A DNA stretch of 64,000 nucleotides from an uncultured Bacteroidota bacterium (GTDB lineage Bacteria; Bacteroidota; Bacteroidia; AKYH767-A; OLB10): positions 1 to 64,000 of the forward strand of contig CAADHD010000035.1 in the NCBI GenBank assembly GCA_900696575.1, read 5' to 3'. Of the stretch, positions 1 through 9,405 are shown in pieces. Both the position numbers and the translations under genes were made by a program. The notes beneath the pieces were generated by a model. It did not search any database and was not told the DNA's origin. It saw only the letters and a list, made by a program, of their open reading frames with translations. Within the stretch, counting starts at the first letter, position 1. The number at the start of each line of letters is the position of its first letter.

Positions 1-199
1 GTCTTTTGAGTTCTTTTACTGCATGTTGACTCCGTAGCTCACTTGGTAGTGCATCCCGATTTTTATCGGGAGGGTCGAGTGTTCGGGTCTTTTGAGTTCT
101 TTTACTGCATGTTGACTCCGTAGCTCAGTTGGTAGTGCATCCCGATTTTTATCGGGAGGGTCGAGTGTTCGGGTCTTTTGAGTTCTTTTACTGCATGTT
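1..199 (+). repeat. 86-bp tandem repeats carrying a decayed tRNA-Lys 5' half
   Basis: Two full 86-base units (1-86 and 87-172) differ at one base only (42 versus 128). A third copy starts at 173 and stays identical for about 49 bases before passing into the intact tRNA-Lys at 200. Each unit holds the tRNA acceptor 5' strand and D-arm (from 28 and 114), but the anticodon arm is replaced by a perfect hairpin, TCCCGA-TTTTTA-TCGGGA, and the T-arm and acceptor 3' strand are incomplete. The units therefore cannot fold as normal tRNAs. The array may extend beyond the window edge. Tandem duplication of a tRNA followed by decay is the simplest reading; an assembly artefact is possible. Confidence 0.85.
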
Positions 200-275
<76 letters not shown>

Positions 276-284
276 ATCAACAAA

Positions 285-2783
285 TTATTCCTGAAAATAA
301 ACTCTTTTAACCCGTTGCGAAATTCCGGTGAGTATCTCGTAGGGAATAGTACCTGCTGATTTTGCCAAATGTTCAATAGGCAATCCGTTTCCGAAAACTA
401 TTACTTCATCGCCTTCAGCAGCATCAATTCCGGTTATATCTATCATGGTCATATCCATGCAAACATTTCCGGTAACCGGAGCTTGTTTGCCTTTCACTAC
501 CATAGTCCCTACACCATTACTTAAGGCGCGGGGAAAGCCGTCTGCATATCCGATACCGGTAATGGCAATAACCATGTCTTTGTTGGCAATGCTTCTTCTG
601 CTATAACCAATGCTTTCATCTCTCTTTACATTCCTGATTTGTGAAATGGTAGTTTTAAGGCTTGCTGCGGGTTGAAGAAACTTTCGTTCATCTTCTGTGG
701 CTGCAATGCCATGCAAGCCGATTCCCAATCGAACCATTTCAAATTGGGCTTCGGGAAAACGGATAATTCCGGCTGAGTTCAGTATATGCCTTATAATTTT
801 TTTGCCGCTGAACTGTTGAATCTCTGTGCTGATCTTTGTAAATGTTTCTATCTGACTTCGGGTAAAAGTATCGTGTTCCGGTTCATCACTGGCTGCAAGA
901 TGAGAAAATACAGAAACCACCTGAAGATGTTTGTAATTTTTTAAACGTACAAGCAATTGGCGTAAATCTGCAGATTCAAATCCCAACCTTTTCATCCCAG
1001 TATCAAATTCGAGATGGACAGGATAGGGCAAAACCGTTTCTTGCCTTTTTATTTCTTCAGCGAAAAGCGCGAGCAACCTGAAGTTGTAAATCTCAGGTTC
1101 CAGCCGGTTTCGGATCATCATTTCAAAACTCTGCTCTTCCGGATTCATCACCATGATGGGAACAGTTATGCCGGCATTTCTCAAAGCTACACCCTCATCA
1201 GCATAGGCAACAGCGAAATAATCCACTTTGTGAAATTGAAGCAATCCTGCCAATTCATGAATTCCGCTGCCATAACCGAATGCCTTTAGCATACACATAA
1301 CTTTTGTACCAGGCAGCAATCTTGATTTATACACATTCAGGTTATTCTCAATAGCATTAAGATTTACTTCAAGTATGGTAGTATGTGCTTTCTGCTGGAG
1401 AAGCTTACTGATTTTTTCAAAACTGAAAGTTCTTGCGCCTTTAACAAGAATTGCTTCATTGTCAAAACGTAAAGAATGAAACGCAGCCATAAACGCAGCA
1501 GTGTCCGGAAAAAAAATTTTATCACATTGAAACTTATCGGCCTGCGAAGAAATTTCAGGACCAATACCGATTAAACGGTTTACGCTTTTCTGATGCAACA
1601 GCATGGCTATCTCTGCATACAACTGCCCGCTGTTTTGACCGCTCTGAAGTATATCTGACAAGATCACTGTTTTTTTACGGAACATTTTCTGCTGTTCAAG
1701 AAAATCAAGTGCAACCTGCAGCGAGCCGAAATCGGAATTGTAAGAATCATTTATTACTGAACAGTGATTTATGCCGTCTTTTAGTTCCAGACGCATGGCT
1801 ACAGGGGAAAGCGCAAGCATACGCCTGGCTATTACTTCGTTATCATACCCATTCAGCAACATGTAAGCCCAGCAGTGAATGGCATTCTCAATGGAAGCAT
1901 CATCAGTGAATGGAATAACGATCTCAATAAAAGAGCTGCGGAATACTCCTTTAATGTGAGTTGCATTTTCCTGTTTACTTATTCGTCCAATTTGTAAATC
2001 CGCCTTCATCTTTCCTGACCACGTGAACAGTGCAGTTGAATCAGGAATTATTCCTGATTGTTTAATTCGATCATGAATAAGCTGATGATCCCTGCAATAA
2101 ATCAACTGTTTACAGGCGGAAAACAACTTAAGCTTTTCGTCTGTCTTTTGAATTTTTGAATTAAAGTTTTCATCATGAGCTGTACCAATGTTGCTAAAGA
2201 TGCCTGTATCAGGGAGAATGATTCTTTGCAATCGCTCCATCTCTCCGGGTTTTGAAATTCCGGCTTCGATAATGCCAAGCTCATGCTGATGATTAAACTG
2301 CCATACCGAGAGCGGTACTCCGGTTTGCGAATTATAACTGCGCGGGCTGCGAACAATGCTAAAATCGTCCCGTAATAAAAGATAAAGCCATTCTTTAATT
2401 ATTGTTTTGCCATTACTGCCTGCTATTCCGATGACCGGAATTGAAAACTTACTTCGATGATATGCCGCCAGGTTTTGAAGTGCATTCAATACATTGTCAA
2501 CCAGAATAAAATTGGCTTCCGAACGGATGCACTCGGGTTGAGAGACAACAAAATTTTTAACACCATTTTTCAAAAGTTCACTTACATAATTATGTCCGTT
2601 GTGTCTGATTCCGTGAATTGCAAAAAACAGACTGTTGGCTGGTTCAGTTAGTTTGCGGCTGTCAGTAAGAAGAAATTCAATCTTTTTTTCAGGAGATCCG
2701 AAAAAAGATTTTCCGCCTGTTGCTGAAAACACTTCGTCTATCATATAGAACAGACCCAGTTTTTCTTCGCCATGAAGCAACAT
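285..2783 (-). CDS. Bifunctional UDP-MurNAc-tripeptide:D-Ala-D-Ala ligase / alanine racemase (MurF-Alr fusion)
   Basis: The N-terminal half is a Mur ligase that adds D-Ala-D-Ala to the UDP-MurNAc-tripeptide in the cytoplasm: the ATP-binding motif GSNGKT lies at about residue 123 and a Mur-type sequence (NDSYNSDFGS) at about 346. The second half, from about residue 468, is a fold-type III alanine racemase supplying D-Ala; its PLP lysine is in MLKAFGYGSG at about residue 500. Such fusions are typical of Bacteroidota. The open frame begins with TTG at 2789, but an ATG two codons on (2783) is preferred. It starts 9 bases after the tdk stop, so the two are probably co-transcribed. Confidence 0.95.
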   Translation of the reverse strand: MLLHGEEKLGLFYMIDEVFSATGGKSFFGSPEKKIEFLLTDSRKLTEPANSLFFAIHGIRHNGHNYVSELLKNGVKNFVVSQPECIRSEANFILVDNVLNALQNLAAYHRSKFSIPVIGIAGSNGKTIIKEWLYLLLRDDFSIVRSPRSYNSQTGVPLSVWQFNHQHELGIIEAGISKPGEMERLQRIILPDTGIFSNIGTAHDENFNSKIQKTDEKLKLFSACKQLIYCRDHQLIHDRIKQSGIIPDSTALFTWSGKMKADLQIGRISKQENATHIKGVFRSSFIEIVIPFTDDASIENAIHCWAYMLLNGYDNEVIARRMLALSPVAMRLELKDGINHCSVINDSYNSDFGSLQVALDFLEQQKMFRKKTVILSDILQSGQNSGQLYAEIAMLLHQKSVNRLIGIGPEISSQADKFQCDKIFFPDTAAFMAAFHSLRFDNEAILVKGARTFSFEKISKLLQQKAHTTILEVNLNAIENNLNVYKSRLLPGTKVMCMLKAFGYGSGIHELAGLLQFHKVDYFAVAYADEGVALRNAGITVPIMVMNPEEQSFEMMIRNRLEPEIYNFRLLALFAEEIKRQETVLPYPVHLEFDTGMKRLGFESADLRQLLVRLKNYKHLQVVSVFSHLAASDEPEHDTFTRSQIETFTKISTEIQQFSGKKIIRHILNSAGIIRFPEAQFEMVRLGIGLHGIAATEDERKFLQPAASLKTTISQIRNVKRDESIGYSRRSIANKDMVIAITGIGYADGFPRALSNGVGTMVVKGKQAPVTGNVCMDMTMIDITGIDAAEGDEVIVFGNGLPIEHLAKSAGTIPYEILTGISQRVKRVYFQE

Positions 2784-2792
2784 GTTCAAAGA

Positions 2793-3392
2793 TTAAGATA
2801 ATAATCCGTTATTAGTCGCTTTGGAACTTCGGGCCTTATTAAAGCACGAACGGCAAAGTGGAATATAACTTTCTTTTTCTCCAAGCATAATGAGCGACTC
2901 ATTTCCGGTCAATCTATGCGAGTGATGGGCCAGATCTCCGCAATGCATACAAATAGCATGAAGCTTTGTTACATAATCTGCAATAGCAAGCAAATCAGGC
3001 ATGGGGCCAAAAGGCTTGCCCAGAAAATCCATGTCTAATCCTGCAACGATTACCCTGATGCCATTATCAGCTAATGAAGAACATACTTCCGGGAGTTGAT
3101 CATCAAAAAATTGCGCCTCGTCTATACCCACAACCTGAACATCATGCGACAGAAGTAAAATATTTGAAGAAAGCGGAACCGGTGTGGAAGGAATAGAATT
3201 TTCATCATGCGACACAACATGTGATTCATGATAGCGAATTTCCATTTGAGGTTTAAAAATTTCCGTTTTCTGCCTGGCTATTCGTGCCCGCTTTATCCTT
3301 CGTATTAATTCTTCTGTTTTGCCGGAAAACATTCCGCCACAAACTACTTCAATCCAGCCTTTCTTTAGCGTCTCGGAATTTTCAATAAACAT
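2793..3392 (-). CDS. tdk: Thymidine kinase (type II)
   Basis: Phosphorylates thymidine to dTMP in the salvage pathway. The P-loop GGMFSGKT lies at residues 19-26, the Walker B-like [10 protein letters not shown] follows around residue 88, and a zinc-ribbon lasso is formed by CMHC and CRSC in the C-terminal third. At 199 residues it has the usual length of the family. It is the first gene of a two-gene unit with murF-alr. A -7 element TAGTTTTG lies directly before the start codon, so the transcript would have almost no leader. The gldN terminator is immediately upstream. Confidence 0.96.
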   Translation of the reverse strand: MFIENSETLKKGWIEVVCGGMFSGKTEELIRRIKRARIARQKTEIFKPQMEIRYHESHVVSHDENSIPSTPVPLSSNILLLSHDVQVVGIDEAQFFDDQLPEVCSSLADNGIRVIVAGLDMDFLGKPFGPMPDLLAIADYVTKLHAICMHCGDLAHHSHRLTGNESLIMLGEKESYIPLCRSCFNKARSSKATNNGLLS

Positions 3393-3397
3393 GAGGA

Positions 3398-3405
3398 CAA
3401 AACTA
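3398..3405 (-). promoter_or_regulatory. Candidate -7 promoter element for tdk
   Basis: On the minus strand this reads TAGTTTTG, an exact match to the Bacteroidota -7 consensus TAnnTTTG. It ends 6 bases before the tdk ATG, so the transcription start would fall at or next to the start codon. No clear -33 TTG is seen at the expected distance. Confidence 0.4.
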
Positions 3406-3414
3406 ATTCATTTA

Positions 3415-3445
3415 AAAAAAGAAGGCGCTTCTTTTGTGAAGCGCC
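3415..3445 (-). terminator. Rho-independent terminator of the gld operon
   Basis: A perfect 8-bp hairpin, GGCGCTTC (3424-3431) with GAAGCGCC (3438-3445) and a 6-base loop, is followed on the minus strand by a TTCTTTTTTT run. It lies 22 bases after the gldN stop and before tdk, so it closes the gldKLMN transcript. Confidence 0.9.
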
Positions 3446-3467
3446 CTCCTTTAAATCAACAAAACAA

Positions 3468-4310
3468 TCAATACTCCCACATATCATGTTCAAAATTGAT
3501 AATTTCATTTTTAATACGGTCAGCTTCAACCAAAGCATCCATTCCCTGACGGTATTCTTCAATTCTTCGGTCATAAACATTTGATTCCTTCATGATGTAA
3601 GAACTGAAAAGTCGTTTTTGAAAAACATCATCATAGGTTCTTCTTTCAGCATCATTAAACCGGTTAAAACATTCCACATTGGCAAGAATCTTTCTGGCCT
3701 CGGGATAATAAACCCAGAAGATTGGGATTTTCAAAGCACCTTCGCGGGTATTGCCATATTCATCCACTTCAAATATTAATGGAGCAATACCGATGATGCG
3801 TACATCCATTACTGAGCGTTGCTTATCAAAAAACCATTCCTCTTTAATTCGGTAGCCAATAACTTTATCAATAGAAAAGGTACGGATTATAACTGTGTCT
3901 CTTTGTTCATAAGGAGGATCGGCTGAAGTATAGGTAGTACTGTCAATTCCGGCACCACCCACTTTTGTTAATTCTTCTTTCGTGAATGTTTTGGTAAACT
4001 CATCATCAAAAGTGCTGTACGCAGTTAAAGTACCTTCGTTAGCTGCCGTCCATAGAACTTCAATAAGGCTTTTACGAGCAACAGAAGCTCCTTGCAAAGG
4101 GTAAGCAAGCATAAGATTTGCTTTTTCCTTAAGGTCAATAACACGCCAAATCTTTTTGGACCACATCACATCTGCTTCTCTCAAAAACGCAGGAGGAACA
4201 ACAGCACGTGTAGGAGAGTGTTCTTTTGCATAAACACCATCCAGTACATACTGAGAATATGCCTGAAAGGAAAACAGGAATACTGTTACAGCAATCATTA
4301 TTTTTCTCAT
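3468..4310 (-). CDS. gldN: Gliding motility / type IX secretion protein GldN
   Basis: Periplasmic component of the T9SS, forming a ring with the lipoprotein GldK on the periplasmic side of the outer membrane in characterised systems. A signal peptide (residues 1-19, ending QAYSQ) is followed by the GldN domain with its typical VIDLKEKANLML segment near residue 57. The 280-residue length is within the usual range. The start is well supported: the ribosome binding site GGAGGT (4315-4320) is unusually strong for this phylum. It is the last gene of the gldK-L-M-N order and is followed by a strong terminator. Confidence 0.95.
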   Translation of the reverse strand: MRKIMIAVTVFLFSFQAYSQYVLDGVYAKEHSPTRAVVPPAFLREADVMWSKKIWRVIDLKEKANLMLAYPLQGASVARKSLIEVLWTAANEGTLTAYSTFDDEFTKTFTKEELTKVGGAGIDSTTYTSADPPYEQRDTVIIRTFSIDKVIGYRIKEEWFFDKQRSVMDVRIIGIAPLIFEVDEYGNTREGALKIPIFWVYYPEARKILANVECFNRFNDAERRTYDDVFQKRLFSSYIMKESNVYDRRIEEYRQGMDALVEADRIKNEIINFEHDMWEY

Positions 4311-4344
4311 AGTTACCTCCGTTTTTTATGATAAAATTATACGA

Positions 4345-5982
4345 TTAATTCAATTCAAAGTTCATTGGTGCCAGCGACCTTACTGTACCATCCGGGCCGG
4401 ATGCTCTGATGTATTCGAAATACACTTTTGTTCCAATTGGCGATGAAGTAATAATCTCTTTCATTTGAGGGGTTATAAGATTGCTTTCGCTGGAGAGTTC
4501 AACAGGATCTTTTCCTTTTCGAACAATAGTTATTTTAAACCCTTTAACTTTAAAGAAAAGATCAAAATCAAAGTTTTCCATAACAGGAATAACGCCTGCC
4601 TGTGCAGCCAGCACATTCTTATTGATTTTTCCGCCCTTCATATTTGCAACCATTGCTACGGGATCCGGAACACGCTTTACCCGATATTTCATTTGCCCCA
4701 TGGGCATATTCTTTCCATCCATTTTTGCTGTAACATTTATGATTGCTTCGCCTTGAGTTGAAACCTTTGCAATATATTTTCCTGCACCTGCTTTCGGGTC
4801 TTTTGTAAGAGAACCTCCGCCCCCAGTGATGGTGGCAGTAACGTTCTCATTGGCAACACCGGGAACTGAAATTGACATAGGGTTATCAACTCCGATGTAT
4901 AGTACATTCATTTTATCGGCAGAAATTACAGTTGAAGGTTTTGCAGCAATATATTCAGCAGAAAAAGGATAAGACTCTTCTTCATTGGTAGCAGGATTTT
5001 TGACGGTAATAATTCCACCCCACTTCTTAAGTCCCTCGGAAGTAGCTGAAACTTCATATTTTCCCAAGCCCCCAGAAACAGGCAGTTCAATGCCAGAACC
5101 TCTGAGTACTTTTTTGGCTGTATCAACATCCCCGACCATAATTTTAGGATTTGAAGTACTGCTAAATGCAGCAAGAAAAACATCAGCAGTATATTTCTGA
5201 CCAATAAGCACATAGCTTGTCGGTGCAATAACTCTTGCCTGAAGAGCATCGAATTTAAAGGATGTCTTATTAATAGAATTAAAAAGGTGGTTAATTACTT
5301 CCGATTCTGCATTTTTAACATCTGCCTGAAATTTGGTTAGTAATGCAACAGAGGCAACAACGGGATTGTGATAAAAATTAGCCATTTCCCAAGTACGCTT
5401 TTTATCATCTTTATAGATTCTGCTATTGGGATCAGGATCTGCGGTTGAGAGCAACTCATCAAATCGTTGTTTAAACTTAGCCTGATCTGCCGGATCAAGG
5501 TTCTTAATCAGGTTACTTTTAAACTCATCAATCTTAGCTTTAAGTTCAGAAGCTCTGTGACCTTTACCATCACTTTCACTTCCGCACATAATAGTGGTAG
5601 GAATGTCATAATCTTCCTTTTTATCCATGTCAACCAAAAGAGGTATTGCTTCACCTTGTTTCAGGCCATCGGTTTTAATTATTAACTCGTCTTTAATGCT
5701 TTTTAGGTAATCCTCCATGTCTTTGGCCAGTTTCTGAGTTGCCATGGCTTTATCATAAAACGGCTTAGTTTTAACCGGATCGTTATCCATAGCAAACTTA
5801 AAGTCATCATAAGTGCGCTGATTTTTAGCCGTAATATTTTTATTGGAAGTTTCCAAACTGTCATTAACGGTAACAAAAGCATTAATGATTTCTTTGGATA
5901 TGTTCAAGGCAAGCAGTGCAGTCAACACGAGATACATCATATTGATCATTCGCTGCCTGGGAGAAAGTTTTGCGCCAGCCAT
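4345..5982 (-). CDS. gldM: Gliding motility / type IX secretion protein GldM
   Basis: Inner-membrane protein with a long periplasmic part that, with GldL, forms the proton-driven motor of the T9SS. The N-terminus carries SPRQRMINMMYLVLTALLALN, a single transmembrane helix after a short cytoplasmic tail. The rest is the extended periplasmic region of successive beta domains that reaches the GldK/GldN ring. At 545 residues it is slightly longer than the usual 510-520. It sits between gldL (72 bases upstream) and gldN (34 bases downstream). Confidence 0.96.
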   Translation of the reverse strand: MAGAKLSPRQRMINMMYLVLTALLALNISKEIINAFVTVNDSLETSNKNITAKNQRTYDDFKFAMDNDPVKTKPFYDKAMATQKLAKDMEDYLKSIKDELIIKTDGLKQGEAIPLLVDMDKKEDYDIPTTIMCGSESDGKGHRASELKAKIDEFKSNLIKNLDPADQAKFKQRFDELLSTADPDPNSRIYKDDKKRTWEMANFYHNPVVASVALLTKFQADVKNAESEVINHLFNSINKTSFKFDALQARVIAPTSYVLIGQKYTADVFLAAFSSTSNPKIMVGDVDTAKKVLRGSGIELPVSGGLGKYEVSATSEGLKKWGGIITVKNPATNEEESYPFSAEYIAAKPSTVISADKMNVLYIGVDNPMSISVPGVANENVTATITGGGGSLTKDPKAGAGKYIAKVSTQGEAIINVTAKMDGKNMPMGQMKYRVKRVPDPVAMVANMKGGKINKNVLAAQAGVIPVMENFDFDLFFKVKGFKITIVRKGKDPVELSSESNLITPQMKEIITSSPIGTKVYFEYIRASGPDGTVRSLAPMNFELN

Positions 5983-6054
5983 TGTTTTTTGAGTTGATTA
6001 AGGTTTACAGTAACTTATAACTATGTTCTGCTTAATTTTATTTATGACAATCGC

Positions 6055-6864
6055 TTATTTATTCGGGTTGATGTTCATTGCAGATAGCATATTACCATAA
6101 ACGGTATTTAAGGAAGACAGGTTTTTAGCCAGTTTGGAAACTTCATCCTTGTAGCGTTTCGTATCATCGAGCGATGAATTCAGATTGTCCATAAGTTGGT
6201 TAATCCCTTCATAGAATTTAGAAGTTTGTTTCAAATGATTGGCTGAATCCTGAAGCTGCAACTCATAATTAGCATTAATAGCGGCAAGGTTTCTTCCTGC
6301 ATTTTTAACTTGCTCATTGTAAGCTTTCAGATCATCTGATGAAGCATTGACTTCGTTCATAATGGTGGCCGCCTTGTCATAGGATTGTGTAAGATTCGAA
6401 AGAGAGCCTGCAGCTTTTTTTGCATTCGCTGAAAATTCATTTGTAGCAACACTGGCATCACTCAAATCAGCCAGTTTTGCAGTATTGTCGCCAAGGCGAT
6501 TCAATCCGGTACCGAGACTTTGAATCAGGTCGGGACCGATCTTGGCATCAGCAAGCATTTTATCAAGTGCCTGCGCAACAGGATCAACTACCTTTTTCTT
6601 GCCTTTTTCAAATCCTGGTTCATGCATTCCGGCAAGCTCCGGGTAAACTAATGACCAATCCACTTCTTCATGTGGTGGTTCAAATGCAGAGAAAAAGAAG
6701 ATGATGGCTTCTGTTCCCAGACCAAGTACGAGGAAGAATCCTGCAAGCGGCCAGTGCTGAATTTTAAACAATGCACCTACAATTACGATAGATGCTCCCC
6801 ATCCGTAAAGACGGGCCATGAAAGTTTTGAACTTTTTGCCTTGTGTTAATTGCGACAGTCCCAT
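6055..6864 (-). CDS. gldL: Gliding motility / type IX secretion protein GldL
   Basis: Inner-membrane partner of GldM in the T9SS motor. Two transmembrane segments lie near the N-terminus (about residues 23-41 and 43-62), and a glutamate (FSAFEPPHEEVDW, about 61-73) sits at the end of the second, where family members carry a glutamate important for proton flow. The remainder is a cytoplasmic, coiled-coil-rich tail. The gene is 110 bases after gldK and 72 before gldM, in the conserved order. Confidence 0.95.
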   Translation of the reverse strand: MGLSQLTQGKKFKTFMARLYGWGASIVIVGALFKIQHWPLAGFFLVLGLGTEAIIFFFSAFEPPHEEVDWSLVYPELAGMHEPGFEKGKKKVVDPVAQALDKMLADAKIGPDLIQSLGTGLNRLGDNTAKLADLSDASVATNEFSANAKKAAGSLSNLTQSYDKAATIMNEVNASSDDLKAYNEQVKNAGRNLAAINANYELQLQDSANHLKQTSKFYEGINQLMDNLNSSLDDTKRYKDEVSKLAKNLSSLNTVYGNMLSAMNINPNK

Positions 6865-6974
6865 GTTTGATAATTGAGTTTAGAGGTTTTTGTTAAATGT
6901 TAAATTGATATGCGGTTTAAATAGTTGACAAAAAAAGTAAAGAGAAATTAATAATGAGGCAGTTGTTGAAAAAA

Positions 6975-8237
6975 TCAGAAGTCTGATTTGTCGCGACCAA
7001 GGAAATCCATTACACACCGGAATCCTACATAACATTTGGCTGTATCCTGATACTCATAAGAACGAGTGCCGGTTTGCAGATAATACCCTACATCTTTCCA
7101 GGATCCGCCACGAATAACTTTTCGCTTTAATGCAATGGGATCTGACTCATTGGCCTCATACTCATACGAAGGATTCAAGTCATGTGCAAAATTGTAGGAC
7201 GACTCATCAAAGGCATCATTGCACCATTCGGCTACATTACCAGCCATACAATACAATCCGTAATCGTTAGGCCAATAGGAAGTAACTTTTACAGTATAAA
7301 ATCCGCCATCGTCAAGATAATTTCCACGCATGGGTTTGAAATTGCCTAAAAAACAACCACGGCTATTTCTGATATATGGACCGCCCCAAGGGTAAGGCGA
7401 TAATGATAAACCACCACGTGCTGCATATTCCCATTCTGCTTCGGTTGGCAGGCGGAAAGACTGCACCATGGTTTCACCATTGGAAAGCAAATAGCTGTCG
7501 AGCAATTGAGTACGCCAGATACAAAATGCACGGGCTTGCTTCCAGGTTACGCCTACTACCGGATAATCATCATAAGCCGGGTGCCAGAAATAACTGCTTG
7601 TGATCGGATCATTGAATGAATAGGTGTAATCATGAATCCATGCAAGCGTGTCAGGATAAACATTGATAATGTCTTTTTTAATAAATACAGAACGGTCAGT
7701 TTTTCCTTGTTCCCGATTCGATTTCTGAGCTGCTGCTTTTAAATCAATCCAATAGTACTCGAAATTTAATTTTCGTACATCCAACTCTTTTCTGCGATAG
7801 AATCTTTCACTTTCAGGCAGAAACAACTCGTTTAGTGTTTCTACGTTTTCTTCTTCGTCCCATTTAATTCTTGCTTTCCAATTAATTCGCTCACCATATT
7901 CTCCCTCTTCGATAAGATGTTCTCCGCCTATTAAACGGTGAGCTAATGAATCTCGCACCCATTCAACAAACTGCCTGTATTCATTATTGGTTATTTCAGT
8001 ATGATCCATGTAAAATGCTTTTACCGATACCGAGCGGCTTTGAGCCACTAATGAATACGGCACATCCTGATCGCTAGGCCCCATGAGGTATGAGCCCTGT
8101 GGAATGAAAACCATTCCATAAGGATCTGCCTGGTACCAGTTTTCACGGCCCATAGCACCAACTAACTGGCCACGGTTTCCCTTTCCACAACTGCTCAGAA
8201 TGAGCAAAATGAAAGATCCGATGATGAGTTGTCTCAT
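6975..8237 (-). CDS. gldK: Gliding motility / type IX secretion lipoprotein GldK
   Basis: Outer-membrane lipoprotein of the T9SS ring. It starts with a lipoprotein signal peptide whose lipobox is LSSC (Cys16). The main body is a formylglycine-generating-enzyme (SUMF1/FGE-sulfatase) fold: MVFIPQGSYLMG, RLPTEAEWEYAARGG, MAGNVAEWC and RGGSWKD appear in order. In GldK this fold is structural rather than enzymatic as far as is known. It is the first gene of the gldKLMN order. A 140-base gap to porP upstream contains a candidate promoter. Confidence 0.95.
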   Translation of the reverse strand: MRQLIIGSFILLILSSCGKGNRGQLVGAMGRENWYQADPYGMVFIPQGSYLMGPSDQDVPYSLVAQSRSVSVKAFYMDHTEITNNEYRQFVEWVRDSLAHRLIGGEHLIEEGEYGERINWKARIKWDEEENVETLNELFLPESERFYRRKELDVRKLNFEYYWIDLKAAAQKSNREQGKTDRSVFIKKDIINVYPDTLAWIHDYTYSFNDPITSSYFWHPAYDDYPVVGVTWKQARAFCIWRTQLLDSYLLSNGETMVQSFRLPTEAEWEYAARGGLSLSPYPWGGPYIRNSRGCFLGNFKPMRGNYLDDGGFYTVKVTSYWPNDYGLYCMAGNVAEWCNDAFDESSYNFAHDLNPSYEYEANESDPIALKRKVIRGGSWKDVGYYLQTGTRSYEYQDTAKCYVGFRCVMDFLGRDKSDF

Positions 8238-8340
8238 TTTTTAATGTTTAAGGTTACAATTTTTTCAGGTGATAACTTTAACGATTTAAAAACTGAATTA
8301 TTTCAAGTTATTTTTGGTTGATATGCTTAAACGCTCTTTT

Positions 8341-8348
8341 CAAAATTA
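8341..8348 (-). promoter_or_regulatory. Candidate -7 promoter element upstream of gldK
   Basis: On the minus strand this reads TAATTTTG, matching TAnnTTTG. It lies in the porP-gldK gap and would give a leader of about 100 bases, longer than most in this window. No convincing -33 TTG was found. Evidence is the -7 match and position only. Confidence 0.3.
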
Positions 8349-8377
8349 GGTTGCCAAAGTTTTAAAGAACTGATTAA

Positions 8378-9310
8378 TCACAAGAATCTTACGTTACGAA
8401 CGGCAGAAGGCTGCTTCTTTTTCAATTTGTGGCAATATCCAAGGAAAAATTCATGAGAGCCATTGCTGAAATCTTTGAGACGGGAAGTAGTTACATCATA
8501 AGAATATCCAAGACGGAAATTTTGAAGAAAAGTAACTCCGGCCATCAGAACAATAGCATCTTCGGTGCGGTAAGAAGCACCGACATGAAAAGTATTTCCG
8601 AAATGAACATTGAGATTTATATCTGCACTAGTTTTCGCTGGAATCGAACGGACAAGTGCAGATGGCTTTAATGCAACAGAAGGTGTGATGTCAAAACTTG
8701 CCCCTATCATTCCATATAAATGGCGGGCAATATCTGTTGATTGATTTCCATAATCAATCTTGCCTTCCGTAAGGTGCAAAGCAGATATTCCTGCATAAAA
8801 ATGCTCAGAATTATAATATGCCCCAGCACCGAGGTCAAAAGCAGATCCGCTAACGTTTGAATTCGGTATAAGCGGATCATTTAAATCTTTAGGGTTGTAA
8901 ACGCCACTGCCATCGAATACAAATCCACCTTCCAAAGATTTTTGCATTAATCCTACATCAGCTCCAATGGCCAGTTTTCCGGATCCAAGATTAAACCGGA
9001 GTGCATAAGCAAGTTTCGCATTGAAGGTTTTTTCGAAACCAATTTTATCGTTCAATAATGTTAACCCAAGACCGCCATGTAAAAAAGAAACAGGGGCATC
9101 AATGCTGAGTACTCCTGTTTTGGGTGCTCCGTCAAAACTTACCCACTGGCTGCGGTAAAGCAGATGGGCGCAAATGGCATCATTGCTTCCGGCCGTTGCA
9201 GGATTTGGTTGCAACCTGTTAAACATGTTTTGACTGAACTGTGGATCTTGCTGCGCAAAAAGCAATGTTGAACCTGTTAAAGCTACTAAAAATAAGAGTA
9301 GTTTTTTCAT
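8378..9310 (-). CDS. PorP/SprF family type IX secretion membrane protein
   Basis: Outer-membrane beta-barrel of the PorP/SprF family. PorP anchors the T9SS peptidoglycan-binding complex; SprF homologues act in secretion of SprB-type cargo. A signal peptide ending LLFAQ is followed by the family signature QDPQFSQNMFN and NPATAGSN, then alternating beta strands to the C-terminus. The length, 310 residues, is typical. The frame opens with TTG at 9316, but the ATG at 9310 gives a normal signal peptide. Its place directly before gldK supports a T9SS role; PorP and SprF cannot be told apart here. Confidence 0.9.
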   Translation of the reverse strand: MKKLLLFLVALTGSTLLFAQQDPQFSQNMFNRLQPNPATAGSNDAICAHLLYRSQWVSFDGAPKTGVLSIDAPVSFLHGGLGLTLLNDKIGFEKTFNAKLAYALRFNLGSGKLAIGADVGLMQKSLEGGFVFDGSGVYNPKDLNDPLIPNSNVSGSAFDLGAGAYYNSEHFYAGISALHLTEGKIDYGNQSTDIARHLYGMIGASFDITPSVALKPSALVRSIPAKTSADINLNVHFGNTFHVGASYRTEDAIVLMAGVTFLQNFRLGYSYDVTTSRLKDFSNGSHEFFLGYCHKLKKKQPSAVRNVRFL

Positions 9311-9405
9311 AATCAATGGTTAGAAATGGTCTGTTCTGATATGGTTTGTCCGCTTAGGGGCGGTAAAGTAAGTAAAAATATATCTTATCAACAAAAAGAT
9401 TTTTT

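Noticed and set aside
28-175. Two extra tRNA-Lys genes in the repeats
   Set aside because: Their anticodon arms have a 6-base loop and the T-arm and acceptor 3' strand are incomplete, so they cannot form normal tRNAs.
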